Of a stretch of 64,000 nucleotides of DNA, positions 7,481 to 15,931 are shown piece after piece; position 1 is the first letter of the stretch, and each line of letters opens with the position of its first letter. The DNA is from Eikenella glucosivorans. GTDB taxonomy: Bacteria > Pseudomonadota > Gammaproteobacteria > Burkholderiales > Neisseriaceae. The notes under the pieces were generated by a model, which saw only the letters and a program-made list of their open reading frames with translations, did no database searches and was not told the origin of the DNA. The stretch is from assembly GCF_016025525.2 (NCBI RefSeq), contig NZ_JACSGR010000002.1, positions 294,780 through 358,779 on the forward strand. The letters run 5' to 3'. The position numbers and the translations under genes are program-made.

Positions 7481-8257
7481 ATGAGCGCATCCCCCGCCCC
7501 CAAATACACCGAAGAAACCGTATTGTGGGTGAAACGGCACACGCCGAAACTGATGAGTTTCGCTATCAGCCGCCCCACCGAATACCGCTTTGCCGCCGGG
7601 CAGTTTTCCCGCCTCGGCTTCCCGCAGGATTCCGGCTTCATCTGGCGCGCCTATTCCGTGGTGTCTGCCGAATACGACGACACGCTGGAATACTTCGTGG
7701 TCTTGATTGAAAACGGCCCCATGTCGGCCAAATTTGCCGCTCTGCAAGAGGGCGAGCGCATCCTGCTCGACAAAACCGCCACCGGCTTTCTGCTGCCCGA
7801 GCGTTTCCCCGACGGGCAGGACCTGATCATGCTGTGCACCGGCTCCGGTATCGCCCCCTTCCTTTCCATCTTGCAGCAGCCGCAGATTTGGCAGCGCTTC
7901 GAGCACTTGGCGCTGGCGCATTCCGTATCCTATGCCGAAGAAGCCGTGTTCAACGAGCGCATCCGCGCCCTGGCCGAACACCCGCTGGTGGGCGAGGATT
8001 TCCACAAGCTGCGCTTCGTGCCCGTGCTCACCCGCGAGCCGCAGCCCGGCATGCTGCACAGCCGCCTGCCGCAACTCTTGCAAGACGGCAGCCTCAGCCG
8101 CGCCTTCGGTTTGCCCTTCAGCCCCGAGCGCAGCCGCTTCATGCTGTGTGGCAACCCAGCCATGGTGAAAGACACCTTCCAAGCCCTGCTCCAACTCGGT
8201 TTCGCCATGCACCGCAACCGCATCCCCGGGCAGATTATGATGGAGAATGCGTTTTAA
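7481..8257 (+). CDS. fpr: Ferredoxin/flavodoxin-NADP reductase
   Basis: Fpr transfers electrons between NADPH and ferredoxin or flavodoxin through FAD. From the chosen start it has 258 residues, the size of bacterial subclass-I FPRs. The FAD-binding motif RAYSVVSA is at 56-63 and the NADP-binding TGSGIAPF at 121-128; the C-terminal FMLCGNPAMVKDT block is also typical. A start at 7469 is possible, but the ATG at 7481 follows GAGGAA with ideal spacing. No ferredoxin gene is adjacent. Confidence 0.92.
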   Translation: MSASPAPKYTEETVLWVKRHTPKLMSFAISRPTEYRFAAGQFSRLGFPQDSGFIWRAYSVVSAEYDDTLEYFVVLIENGPMSAKFAALQEGERILLDKTATGFLLPERFPDGQDLIMLCTGSGIAPFLSILQQPQIWQRFEHLALAHSVSYAEEAVFNERIRALAEHPLVGEDFHKLRFVPVLTREPQPGMLHSRLPQLLQDGSLSRAFGLPFSPERSRFMLCGNPAMVKDTFQALLQLGFAMHRNRIPGQIMMENAF

Positions 8258-8290
8258 GCTTGGATAAACAACTGGCTGTGAGAAATAAGC

Positions 8291-8329
8291 AGGCTACCTG
8301 AAAAACGGGTTTCGTTTTTCAGGTAGCCT
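8291..8329 (+). terminator. Inverted DUS pair after fpr
   Basis: 12-bp stem, 15-base loop, 34 bases past the fpr stop. The stem extends with A and T runs on either side. Confidence 0.5.
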
Positions 8330-8397
8330 GCTTTATGGAGCAAGGGGTTTATCGGCGGTGATCTTTGGCGTAAGGATTGGCAGTTGTAGCGGCAAAA

Positions 8398-8436
8398 AGG
8401 CTACCTGAAAAATGTCGGTGCATGTTCAGGTAGCCT
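8398..8436 (-). terminator. Inverted DUS pair after rfaE1
   Basis: 12-bp stem and 15-base loop, 24 bases past the rfaE1 stop on the minus strand. A T-rich stretch follows the stem in that direction. Confidence 0.5.
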
Positions 8437-8459
8437 TTTGTTGTGCAGGCAGGCGGGGT

Positions 8460-9431
8460 TTATTCTGCGGCCAAATCCTGCTGCAGGGCGGTTTCCAGCT
8501 CTTGCCGGCTGCACACGGCGGTGCCGAGTTTGGCCACGACCACGCCGGCGGCGGCGTTGGCGATGTGCATGGCTTGGCGCAGGTTGAGCTTGGCGGCCAG
8601 GGCGAGGCCCATGGTGGCGATCACGGTGTCGCCGGCGCCGGATACGTCGAACACTTCCTGCGCGCGGGTGGGCTGGTGGCTGATGTGGTCGGGCTCATAG
8701 AGGCTCATGCCTTCTTCGCTGCGGGTGAGCAGCAGGGCGCTCAGTTGCAGGTGGCGGCGCAGGGCTTCGGCTTTTTCGGTGAGCTCGGCCTCGCTGCGCC
8801 AGGCGCCGACCACTTGGCGCAGTTCGCTGCGGTTGGGGGTGATGAGGTGGGCGCCGGCGTATTTTTCGTAGTCGTCGCCTTTGGGGTCGATGAGCACGGG
8901 TTTGCGGTGGGCGCGGGCAAAGTCGATCATGTCGGCCACTTGGTGCAGGCAGCCTTTGCCGTAGTCGGAAAGGATGACGGCATCGTAGTCGGGCAGCAGG
9001 CTGCGGAATTGCCGGTTGAGCTGCCCGAGCACGTTTTGCCCGGGTTTTTCTTCGAAATCGATGCGCAGGAGCTGTTGGTTGCGGGAGAGGACGCGCAGCT
9101 TAACGGTGGTGGCGATATCGGGATCACGCTGGAGGAAGGTTTGCACGCCGTTGCTTTGGATGATGTTTTCCAGCTCGCGGGCGGCTTCGTCTTGCCCCAC
9201 GATGGAGAGCAGGCCGACTTGGCCGCCGAGCGAGGCGATGTTGCGGGCTACGTTGCCTGCGCCGCCGGCGCGCTGGTCCATGCGCTCGATTTTGGCCACG
9301 GGCACGGGCGCTTCGGGGGAAATGCGCTCCACATCGCCGAACCAGTAGCGGTCGAGCATAGTGTCACCCACCACGAGGACGCGGGCGGAAGGGAAGAGTT
9401 TCAGTGGGTTATCGGGCAGGGAGAAGGGCAT
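8460..9431 (-). CDS. rfaE1: D-glycero-beta-D-manno-heptose-7-phosphate kinase
   Basis: This PfkB-family kinase phosphorylates heptose-7-phosphate at C1 on the way to ADP-heptose for the lipooligosaccharide core. The 323 residues correspond to domain I of E. coli HldE only; the adenylyltransferase domain II is absent, as in Neisseria where it is a separate gene. Visible motifs are the N-terminal VVGDTMLDRYWFG, the substrate-binding GGAGNVARN near 56-64 and the catalytic DVSGAGDTV near 264. Also called hldA. Inverted DUS pairs flank it on both sides, so it is likely monocistronic. Confidence 0.93.
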   Translation of the reverse strand: MPFSLPDNPLKLFPSARVLVVGDTMLDRYWFGDVERISPEAPVPVAKIERMDQRAGGAGNVARNIASLGGQVGLLSIVGQDEAARELENIIQSNGVQTFLQRDPDIATTVKLRVLSRNQQLLRIDFEEKPGQNVLGQLNRQFRSLLPDYDAVILSDYGKGCLHQVADMIDFARAHRKPVLIDPKGDDYEKYAGAHLITPNRSELRQVVGAWRSEAELTEKAEALRRHLQLSALLLTRSEEGMSLYEPDHISHQPTRAQEVFDVSGAGDTVIATMGLALAAKLNLRQAMHIANAAAGVVVAKLGTAVCSRQELETALQQDLAAE

Positions 9432-9498
9432 GGCGGAATCCTTTGCGGCTGGGGTGGTTTGGCAGGATAGGGTTTGAGGCGGTTTGTGTGCCTATATG

Positions 9499-9540
9499 AG
9501 GCTACCTGAAAATTATCGTCTGCCGGTTTTCAGGTAGCCT
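9499..9540 (-). terminator. Inverted DUS pair after prfA
   Basis: 12-bp stem and 18-base loop, 38 bases past the prfA stop. A variant DUS, AGGCTGCCTGAA, lies between at 9553-9564. Confidence 0.45.
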
Positions 9541-9577
9541 TTGGCTAGGGTGAGGCTGCCTGAAAACAAGCGGAAAA

Positions 9578-10654
9578 CTATTCGCCCATGGCGGCCAAAA
9601 GCTCGGCTTGGTGTTCGGCCACCAGGGCGTTGGTGATTTCTTCCATGTCGCCGTCCATCACAAAGTCGAGTTTGTGCAGGGTGAGGTTGATGCGGTGGTC
9701 GGTAACGCGGCCTTGGGGGTAGTTATAGGTGCGGATGCGCTCGCTGCGGTCGCCGCTGCCGATGAGGGATTTGCGTTCGGCGGCTTCTTTGGCTTGGGCT
9801 TCGCGCTTTTGTTTGTCGTTGAGGCGGGCGGCGAGCACTTTCATGGCTTGGGCTTTGTTGGCGTGCTGGCTGCGGCCGTCTTGGCATTCGACCACCATGC
9901 CGGTGGGCAGGTGGGTGATGCGGATGGCGGAGTCGGTTTTGTTGATGTGCTGGCCGCCGGCACCGGAGGCGCGGAAGGTGTCGATGCGCAGCTCGGCGGG
10001 GTTGAGCTGGATTTCTTCGAGTTCGTCGGCTTCGGGCATCACGGCCACGGTGCAGGCGGAGGTGTGGATGCGGCCTTGGCTTTCGGTGGCGGGCACGCGC
10101 TGCACGCGGTGGCCGCCGCTCTCGAACTTGAGCCGGCCGTAGGCGCCGATGCCGGCGATGCGGGCGATGACTTCTTTGTAGCCGCCGAGGTCGCTTTCGT
10201 TGGCGGAGACGATTTCCACCTGCCAGCGGTTGCGTTCGGCAAAGCGGGTGTACATGCGCAGGAGGTCGGCGGCGAAGAGGGCGGCTTCGTCGCCGCCGGT
10301 GCCGGCGCGGATTTCGAGGAAGATGTTTTTGCCGTCGTCTTCGTCTTTAGGCAGCAGGAGCTTTTGCAGCTCGGTGTCGAGGCTGCTGATTTTGGCTTTG
10401 GCGGCTTCGATTTCTTCGGCGGCGAAGTCTTTCATTTCGGGGTCGGAAAGCATGCTTTCGGCGTCGGCAAGGTCGCTTTCGGCCTGGCGGTATTGGCGGT
10501 AGGCTTCGACCACGGGGGTGAGTTCGGCGTGCTCTTGGTTGAGCTGGCGGAAGCGGGAAATATCGGCGGTGGCTTCGGGGGTGCTGAGCAGGGCGGTGAC
10601 TTCTTCGAGCCGTTCGGAGAGGGTTTGGAGCTTGCTTAAAACTGAGGGTTTCAT
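9578..10654 (-). CDS. prfA: Peptide chain release factor 1
   Basis: RF1 recognises UAA and UAG stop codons and triggers peptidyl-tRNA hydrolysis. The 358 residues match the family length. The GGQ motif that enters the peptidyl-transferase centre is at 233-235 within [14 protein letters not shown]; its Gln is the usual site of methylation. The codon-recognition tripeptide PAT is at 188-190, in the PxT form typical of RF1 and not the SPF of RF2. No prmC or hemA lies beside it. Confidence 0.97.
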   Translation of the reverse strand: MKPSVLSKLQTLSERLEEVTALLSTPEATADISRFRQLNQEHAELTPVVEAYRQYRQAESDLADAESMLSDPEMKDFAAEEIEAAKAKISSLDTELQKLLLPKDEDDGKNIFLEIRAGTGGDEAALFAADLLRMYTRFAERNRWQVEIVSANESDLGGYKEVIARIAGIGAYGRLKFESGGHRVQRVPATESQGRIHTSACTVAVMPEADELEEIQLNPAELRIDTFRASGAGGQHINKTDSAIRITHLPTGMVVECQDGRSQHANKAQAMKVLAARLNDKQKREAQAKEAAERKSLIGSGDRSERIRTYNYPQGRVTDHRINLTLHKLDFVMDGDMEEITNALVAEHQAELLAAMGE

Positions 10655-10673
10655 GTGGGGCTTTCAAACAATT

Positions 10674-10709
10674 TTCAGGTAGCCTCAAACCATGAAGAGG
10701 CTACCTGAA
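10674..10709 (-). terminator. Inverted DUS pair
   Basis: 12-bp stem with a 12-base loop, 40 bases past the stop of the next upstream minus-strand gene and just before prfA. Confidence 0.45.
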
Positions 10710-10748
10710 AAGGATTATAGCAAATACGGCGGCGCTTGCCGCTGCGGC

Positions 10749-11261
10749 CTACATGCGGCTGAGTTCGCGCTGCAGGGCTTGGATGTTTTGCTGGCGGTCG
10801 AGCACGTCGCTTTGCAGGCTGCTCACGCGGGCTTGGTGGGCGGCGTAGGCGGCCTGGTCGCCTTTGGGCAGGGTGCGGCTTTCGGTGAGGGCTTTTTGCG
10901 CGTCGGCCAGGGCGCGGCGCTCGTTGGCCAGTTCTTGTTCGAGAATCAGGCGGCGGCCGCTGTTGGTGCGGCCGGAAGGGGTGGCGGCCACGGGTGCGGC
11001 GGGGGCAGGGGCGCGGTACACGGCTGCCTGCTGGCCGCCGGAAGTGGCGCGGGTTTGGGCAGGCGCGGCGGCTAAGGTGGGCTGAGGTGCGGGACGCGGG
11101 CGGGGGGCGCTGGTGTAGCGGCCGATGGCGGGAAGGTCGGCGCGCTGGCAGCCGGGGCCGGGTTTGCTGCTGTAGCTGCCGTTGCCGCAGTTGTAGATGG
11201 GGGCGGCGCCGGCGCTGAGGCAGGCGAGGGTGAGAATGGTAAGTAGCGATGATTTCTGCAT
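10749..11261 (-). CDS. Small exported coiled-coil protein, paralogue of the 6021 gene
   Basis: The 170-residue product has a signal peptide (MQKSSLLTILTLACLSAGA), then a two-cysteine block YNCGNGSYSSKPGPGC, a long Pro/Ala/Thr linker and a C-terminal charged helix (about 105-168) with coiled-coil character. The order matches the protein encoded at 6021-6467. Its start is 1 base after the stop of the ABC-F gene, so the two are co-transcribed. The role is unknown. Confidence 0.7.
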   Translation of the reverse strand: MQKSSLLTILTLACLSAGAAPIYNCGNGSYSSKPGPGCQRADLPAIGRYTSAPRPRPAPQPTLAAAPAQTRATSGGQQAAVYRAPAPAAPVAATPSGRTNSGRRLILEQELANERRALADAQKALTESRTLPKGDQAAYAAHQARVSSLQSDVLDRQQNIQALQRELSRM

Positions 11262-11262
11262 G

Positions 11263-13203
11263 TTAGTTTCCCTTTTCTGGCGGTTGCTGGCCGAATTCCT
11301 GCTCGACTGCCCGATATACGGCTTCCAATTCTTCTTGCAGGGCGAGCCAGCTTTCTTCTGTTTGGGCTAATTGTACTTTGACTTCGGCTGTTTTGGCTAA
11401 GTATTGGTGCAATTTGGCTTTATTGTGTTCCTTATATGCCTCTTCGGCGGCGAGAAATGTTTCGCATTCGGCTTGTTCGGCAGACAGCTTGGCTATGAGC
11501 TGCTCGGCGCGTTCGATTTTCTGCTGGATGGGTTTTCCGCGTTGGGCGCGTTGCTGGCGGATTTGGGCGGCAAGGCGTTTTTCGTCTTTGCGGTTTTGGT
11601 TGGCGGCGGAAGGGGGCGGGGCGGCTTCGGGATTGCTTTGGGCAAGGCGCAGGCGGCGGTAGTCGTTGAGGTCGCCGTCGAATGTTTTCAGGTAGCCTTT
11701 GTCGATGAGCAGGAAGCTGTCGGTGGTGGCTTCGAGCAGGCTGCGGTCGTGGGAGACGACAATGAGTGCGCCTTGGAAGCTTTGCAGGGCGAGGGTGAGG
11801 GCGTGGCGCATGTCGAGGTCGAGGTGGTTGGTGGGCTCGTCGAGCAGGAGCAGGTTGGGCTGCTGCCAAACGATGAGGGCGAGGGCGAGGCGGGCTTTTT
11901 CGCCGCCGGAGAAGGGGGCAATGGGCTGGAGGGCCATGTCGCCGGCGAAGTCGAAGCCGCCAAGGAAATTGCGGATGTCTTGCTCTTTGGCTTCGGGGCT
12001 GAGGCGCTGGATGTGCCAGAGTGGGCTTTGGTCGGGGCGGAGGGTGTCGAGCTGGTGCTGGGCGAAATAGCCGATTTGAAGTTTGTCTGCGCGGATGATT
12101 TGGCCGCTTTGTGGCTCAAGGCTACCTGAAAGGGCTTTGATGAGTGTGGATTTGCCGCTGCCGTTGACGCCGAGCAGGCCGAGGCGGGCGCCGCTTTCGA
12201 GAGAGAGGCTGATTTGGTGCAGGATGGTTTGCCCGCTGTAGCCGAGGTTTACATGATCGAGCTTGATTAGGGGGTTGGGCAGGTGAGCGGGCGGGGGGAA
12301 GCTGAAACTGAAGCTGCTGTCGAGGTGGGCGGGGGCGACGAGCTCGAGTTTGGCGAGGGCTTTGACGCGGCTTTGGGCTTGTTTGGCTTTGGTGGCTTTG
12401 GCTTTGAAGCGGTCGATGAAGGATTGGAGGTGTTGGATGTGGGCTTGCTGTTTGACGTAGGCGGCCTGCTGGTTGGCGAGGCGTTGGGCGCGTTGCTGCT
12501 GGTAGGAGTCGTAGTTGCCGCTGTAGCTGTGGAGTTGGCGTTGGGCGAGCTCAATGGTGTGGTTGGTGGCGGCGTTGAGGAAATCGCGGTCGTGGGAGAT
12601 GATGATTTGGGTGCAGGGCAGGGCGGCGAGATGGTTTTCCAGCCAGAGGACGGTTTCTAAATCAAGGTGGTTGGTGGGTTCGTCGAGCAGGAGGAGGTCG
12701 GCGCGGCACATGAGGGCTTGGGCGAGGTTGAGGCGCATGCGCCAGCCGCCGGAAAAGGCTTTGACGGGGCGGCTGTGTTCGGCTTGGGAAAAGCCGAGGC
12801 CGCTGAGCAGCATGGCGGCGCGGGCGGGGGCGCTGTAGGCGCCGATTTCTTCGAGCTTGGTGTGGTATTCGGCGATGGCGTGGCCGTTGTTTTGCTCTTC
12901 GGCTGCTTTGAGGGCTACCTGAAAAGTTTGCAGCTCGGCGTCGCCTTGCAAGACGTAGTCTAAGGCACTGGTGTCGAGGGCGGGGGTGTCTTGGGCAACG
13001 GCGGCGAGTTTCCAATGCGGGGGCAGGCGGATTTCGCCGGCGTCGGCGCCGATTTCGCCTTTGATGAGAGCGAAGAGGCTGGATTTGCCGCTGCCGTTTT
13101 TGCCGATGAGGCCGACGCGGCGGCCGGGGGCGATGCGTGCGGTGGCTTGTTCGAGCAGGACTTTGTTGCCGCGTTGGAGGGTGAGGCGGTTGATTTCTAT
13201 CAT
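11263..13203 (-). CDS. ABC-F family ATPase (YheS-like)
   Basis: ABC-F proteins carry two ATPase domains without membrane segments and act on the ribosome. Here the first Walker A is GKNGSGKS at 34-41, with signature FSGGWRMRL and Walker B LLLLDEPTNHLDLE; the second has GVNGSGKST, FSGGEKARLAL and LLLLDEPTNHLDLD. A basic linker (about 245-285) separates them, and the last 100 residues are a predicted coiled coil. The length of 646 and tail fit the YheS/Uup type more than EttA. Three DUS or near-DUS lie in frame, giving GYLK, LSGSL and FQVAL peptides. Confidence 0.88.
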   Translation of the reverse strand: MIEINRLTLQRGNKVLLEQATARIAPGRRVGLIGKNGSGKSSLFALIKGEIGADAGEIRLPPHWKLAAVAQDTPALDTSALDYVLQGDAELQTFQVALKAAEEQNNGHAIAEYHTKLEEIGAYSAPARAAMLLSGLGFSQAEHSRPVKAFSGGWRMRLNLAQALMCRADLLLLDEPTNHLDLETVLWLENHLAALPCTQIIISHDRDFLNAATNHTIELAQRQLHSYSGNYDSYQQQRAQRLANQQAAYVKQQAHIQHLQSFIDRFKAKATKAKQAQSRVKALAKLELVAPAHLDSSFSFSFPPPAHLPNPLIKLDHVNLGYSGQTILHQISLSLESGARLGLLGVNGSGKSTLIKALSGSLEPQSGQIIRADKLQIGYFAQHQLDTLRPDQSPLWHIQRLSPEAKEQDIRNFLGGFDFAGDMALQPIAPFSGGEKARLALALIVWQQPNLLLLDEPTNHLDLDMRHALTLALQSFQGALIVVSHDRSLLEATTDSFLLIDKGYLKTFDGDLNDYRRLRLAQSNPEAAPPPSAANQNRKDEKRLAAQIRQQRAQRGKPIQQKIERAEQLIAKLSAEQAECETFLAAEEAYKEHNKAKLHQYLAKTAEVKVQLAQTEESWLALQEELEAVYRAVEQEFGQQPPEKGN

Positions 13204-13234
13204 GTTTGAGACGGTGTGTTAGCGGATGGCTAAG

Positions 13235-13283
13235 AGGCTACCTGAAAAGTTCTGCGCGCGGGTGAACGGGTTTCAGGTAGCCT
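13235..13283 (-). terminator. Inverted DUS pair after htrA
   Basis: 12-bp stem and 25-base loop, 17 bases past the htrA stop. Confidence 0.45.
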
Positions 13284-13299
13284 TTGTGCGGATGCGTGG

Positions 13300-14769
13300 C
13301 TAACGGTTGAGCTCGAGGGCCAAAAACAGTTTGCTGCTGCCGCGCTGAATGAGCAGGGCGACGGCGTTGTCGGCACCGCCGACCGCCCGGTTGAAGCCGG
13401 CTTCGTCGTTTACGGCGGTACGGTTGACCATCAGGATGATATCGCCTCGGCGCAAGCCGGCACGCTGGGCAGGGCCGGTGGCCTGCAATATAAGCAGGCC
13501 TTGGCTGTGTTTGCGCAGTTGCAGGCCGGTGCGCTCAGAGGTAAAGGCGGAGCCGTTGTCGGCATTTTGCTCGGTGCCGGAACGGGCGGCGTTGTCGGCA
13601 GTGTTGGTGGTGCCGGAGCCGAGGGTAACCGACACGTCTTCGCGTTTGCCGTTGCGCCAGATGCCGAGAGTGAGGCGTGTGCCGGGGGGCATCATGCCCA
13701 CGAGCACGGGCAGGTCGCTGGAGGCTTTCACGGTTTCGCCGTTCACGCTCTGCACGATGTCGCCGGGCTGTAGGCCGGCTTTGTCGGCGGGGCCGTCGGG
13801 CGTTACCTGCGAAATCAGCGCGCCGTTGGCGGTTTCGAGGCCGAAGGATTTGGCCAAATCGTAGTTCACTTCCTGAATCACCACGCCGATGCGGCCGCGC
13901 TCCACCTTGCCGTTGCGGCGCAGCTGGTCGGCCACGTTCATGGCCACATCAATCGGGATGGCGAAAGAAATGCCCATGAAGCCGCCGGATTGGCTATAAA
14001 TCTGCGAGTTCACGCCCACCACCTGCCCGCGCAGGTTAAACAATGGGCCGCCGGAGTTGCCGGGGTTGATGGCCACGTCGGTTTGGATGAAGGGGGTGTA
14101 GTTTTCGTTGGGCAGGCTACGGCCTTTGGCGGAAACGATGCCGGAGGTCACGCTGTTGTCGAAGCCGAAGGGTGCGCCGATGGCGGCCACCCATTCGCCC
14201 ACGCGCAATTCTTTCGGGTTGCCGATTTTCACGGTGGGCAGGTTTTGTGCGTCGATTTTCAGGAGGGCGATGTCGGTTTGCGTGTCGGATCCGACCAGGC
14301 GGGCGGTGTATTCGCGGCGGTTGTTGAGCACCACTTTGATGTTGTTCATGCCGCTGAGCACGTGGGTGTTGGTGAGGATGTAGCCGTCGGCACTGATGAG
14401 GAAGCCGGAGCCGAAGTTGTATTCGTCTTCGTCCGATTCGATGAGGTCGGACTGGTTGGGCTGCAGGCGTTTGAAAAATTCGGAGAAGGCGTCGTTTTCC
14501 GGCATCTGGTCGAGGCCGTCTTGGCCGGAGGCGTTTTGCCCGTCGCCCACGCGGCTGGCTTGGATGTTGACCACGGCGCCGCCGGCCTGCTCCACCAGTT
14601 TGGTGAAATCGGGCAGCAGCATATCGGCCCCGCCGCTGCCTGCCGGGGCGCTGACGGTTTTGACGAAGGCGGAGTCGCCGGATTCGGCGGAGTCGCCTTG
14701 GCCGCATCCGCCTAAAAGGAACAATGCGGAAAGGATGGGCAAGAGGAAGCGGGCGGAAGGTTTGTGCAT
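13300..14769 (-). CDS. htrA: Do-family serine protease, predicted lipoprotein (HtrA)
   Basis: This envelope protease and chaperone degrades misfolded periplasmic proteins. The 489 residues begin with a signal ending LLGGC, so Cys22 should be lipidated. The trypsin-like domain has the triad His136 (TNTHV), Asp166 (TDIALL) and Ser239 (NPGNSGGPL). Two PDZ domains follow, at roughly 285-375 and 400-485. It is on its own transcript. DegQ and MucD are names used for similar proteins. Confidence 0.93.
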   Translation of the reverse strand: MHKPSARFLLPILSALFLLGGCGQGDSAESGDSAFVKTVSAPAGSGGADMLLPDFTKLVEQAGGAVVNIQASRVGDGQNASGQDGLDQMPENDAFSEFFKRLQPNQSDLIESDEDEYNFGSGFLISADGYILTNTHVLSGMNNIKVVLNNRREYTARLVGSDTQTDIALLKIDAQNLPTVKIGNPKELRVGEWVAAIGAPFGFDNSVTSGIVSAKGRSLPNENYTPFIQTDVAINPGNSGGPLFNLRGQVVGVNSQIYSQSGGFMGISFAIPIDVAMNVADQLRRNGKVERGRIGVVIQEVNYDLAKSFGLETANGALISQVTPDGPADKAGLQPGDIVQSVNGETVKASSDLPVLVGMMPPGTRLTLGIWRNGKREDVSVTLGSGTTNTADNAARSGTEQNADNGSAFTSERTGLQLRKHSQGLLILQATGPAQRAGLRRGDIILMVNRTAVNDEAGFNRAVGGADNAVALLIQRGSSKLFLALELNR

Positions 14770-14899
14770 GACGGGGAATAAGGAATGGGGAAAACGACAG
14801 TGGCGAAATTGTAGCCCAAGCGCGGGTTGGAGGCCAGTTTGGCGGCGGGTTTGGCCTGTTGAAAAGGATGTTTGGTATGGCGGGAGTGATGTTTTGTTT

Positions 14900-14937
14900 G
14901 GTTTTAACTTCGCTGAAGCAAGGTTTTCAGGTAGCCT
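14900..14937 (+). repeat. Composite repeat, B module and DUS only
   Basis: GTTTTAACTTCGCTGAAGC followed by a DUS at 14926-14937; module A is missing. Confidence 0.75.
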
Positions 14938-14961
14938 GTAGCGTGGCAGAGGCTACCTGAA
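14926..14961. repeat. Inverted DUS pair between cspA and htrA
   Basis: 12-bp stem and 12-base loop. It lies 97 bases beyond the cspA stop, downstream of that gene's own terminator. Confidence 0.6.
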
Positions 14962-15016
14962 AAATATTTTGGCGGGCGGCAATTCATGGCGGTGAGAAGT
15001 TGTGCCGCTCCAATGC

Positions 15017-15042
15017 AAAAAGACAGGCAACCACCTGTCTTT
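15017..15042 (-). terminator. Rho-independent terminator of cspA
   Basis: A 9-bp perfect stem (AAAGACAGG / CCTGTCTTT) with a 6-base loop is followed on the minus strand by a run of five T. It lies 16 bases past the cspA stop. Confidence 0.85.
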
Positions 15043-15058
15043 GTTGGTAAACAGCCGA

Positions 15059-15262
15059 TTAGGCCGGCTGGATGTTGGAGGCTTGCTTGCCTTTGGGGCC
15101 GGTGGTTACGTCGAAAGAAACTTTCTGGCCTTCTTTCAAGGTTTTGAAGCCGTTCATGTTGATTGCGGAGAAGTGGGCGAACAAATCTTCGCCGCCTTCG
15201 TCGGGGGTGATGAAACCAAAGCCTTTAGCGTCGTTAAACCATTTAACAGTACCAGTTGCCAT
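15059..15262 (-). CDS. cspA: Cold-shock domain protein
   Basis: This 67-residue single-domain OB-fold protein binds single-stranded RNA and DNA and acts as an RNA chaperone. It carries RNP1 (KGFGFI, 16-21) and RNP2 (DLFAHF). The [10 protein letters not shown] start at 15262 is the family start and follows AGGACG at good spacing; the reading frame open further upstream (to 15295) is leader. A terminator lies directly downstream, so it is monocistronic. The leader region is discussed separately. Confidence 0.95.
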   Translation of the reverse strand: MATGTVKWFNDAKGFGFITPDEGGEDLFAHFSAINMNGFKTLKEGQKVSFDVTTGPKGKQASNIQPA

Positions 15263-15623
15263 ACTAAACGTCCTATCTAAAAAACAAAATATCAAAAAAA
15301 GCAGGTTGGCAAAGCAGGAAAACGACTGTGTTGGGTTAAACGGTTAGTTCAGCTGCCGAACCGGAAGATCCCGGCCTGCCGCACTTGCGGGGGTAAGTGT
15401 CGCGCAGGCTGGGTTAACAGTCAAGTAATGTTTGAATAATAACGTTAAAAATCGCAAAAAACAGACAGAAAAACGAGCTTTTGCCCTTATTTTGTTTTCT
15501 GTAGTACCGTTAAATATAATTCGCAGGCATTATCCGTTAATTGGCGGCCGCGGGCTGCCCGGGAAAACGCAAAACGGGCGTATCGGTGTAAAATGCCCGT
15601 ATTATATTGAATAATAAAATCTT
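15263..15623. other. Divergent cspA/clpS intergenic region
   Basis: The region has no gene and is AT-richer than its surroundings. On the minus strand a TTGACT (15419-15424) with GACACT 17 bases downstream could start a cspA leader of about 130 nt, as is usual for cold-shock mRNAs. The strand-palindromic GC-rich stretch 15360-15410 would lie at its 5' end. On the plus strand the clpS promoter lies at 15492-15520. Confidence 0.4.
15492..15520 (+). promoter_or_regulatory. Sigma-70-type promoter for clpS-clpA
   Basis: TTGTTT (-35) and TATAAT (-10) are separated by exactly 17 bases, about 100 bases before the clpS start. Confidence 0.5.
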
Positions 15624-15929
15624 ATGTCAGATACCGAACAGGCGGTGAAACCGCGGATCGACCAGCAGCCGCTGCCGCCGCCCAAGCAATACGGCGTATT
15701 TTTGTTAAACGACGATTACACGCCGATGGATTTTGTGGTGATGCTGCTGGTGGACGTATTCAGGCTACCTGAAAACCGCGCCGAAGCGGTGATGCTGCAA
15801 GTGCATCATGAAGGCAAAGGCCTGTGCGGCGTTTATCAGAAAGATATTGCTGATACCAAGCATCAGCAAGTGCAAAACCTGGCCCGGCAGGCCGGCCATC
15901 CGCTGCTGTGCACGGTTGAGGAGGTGTGA
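15624..15929 (+). CDS. clpS: ClpA adaptor protein ClpS
   Basis: ClpS delivers N-degron substrates to ClpAP. The 101-residue chain has a disordered N-terminus, then the core YGVFLLNDDYTPMDFV, whose Asn-Asp-Asp loop belongs to the N-end residue pocket, and the helix HHEGKGLCGVYQKDIA. A DUS at 15762-15773 is read in frame as RLPE in helix 1. The gene ends 2 bases before the clpA start, and its last codons contain the clpA ribosome-binding site. Confidence 0.96.
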   Translation: MSDTEQAVKPRIDQQPLPPPKQYGVFLLNDDYTPMDFVVMLLVDVFRLPENRAEAVMLQVHHEGKGLCGVYQKDIADTKHQQVQNLARQAGHPLLCTVEEV

Positions 15930-15931
15930 TT

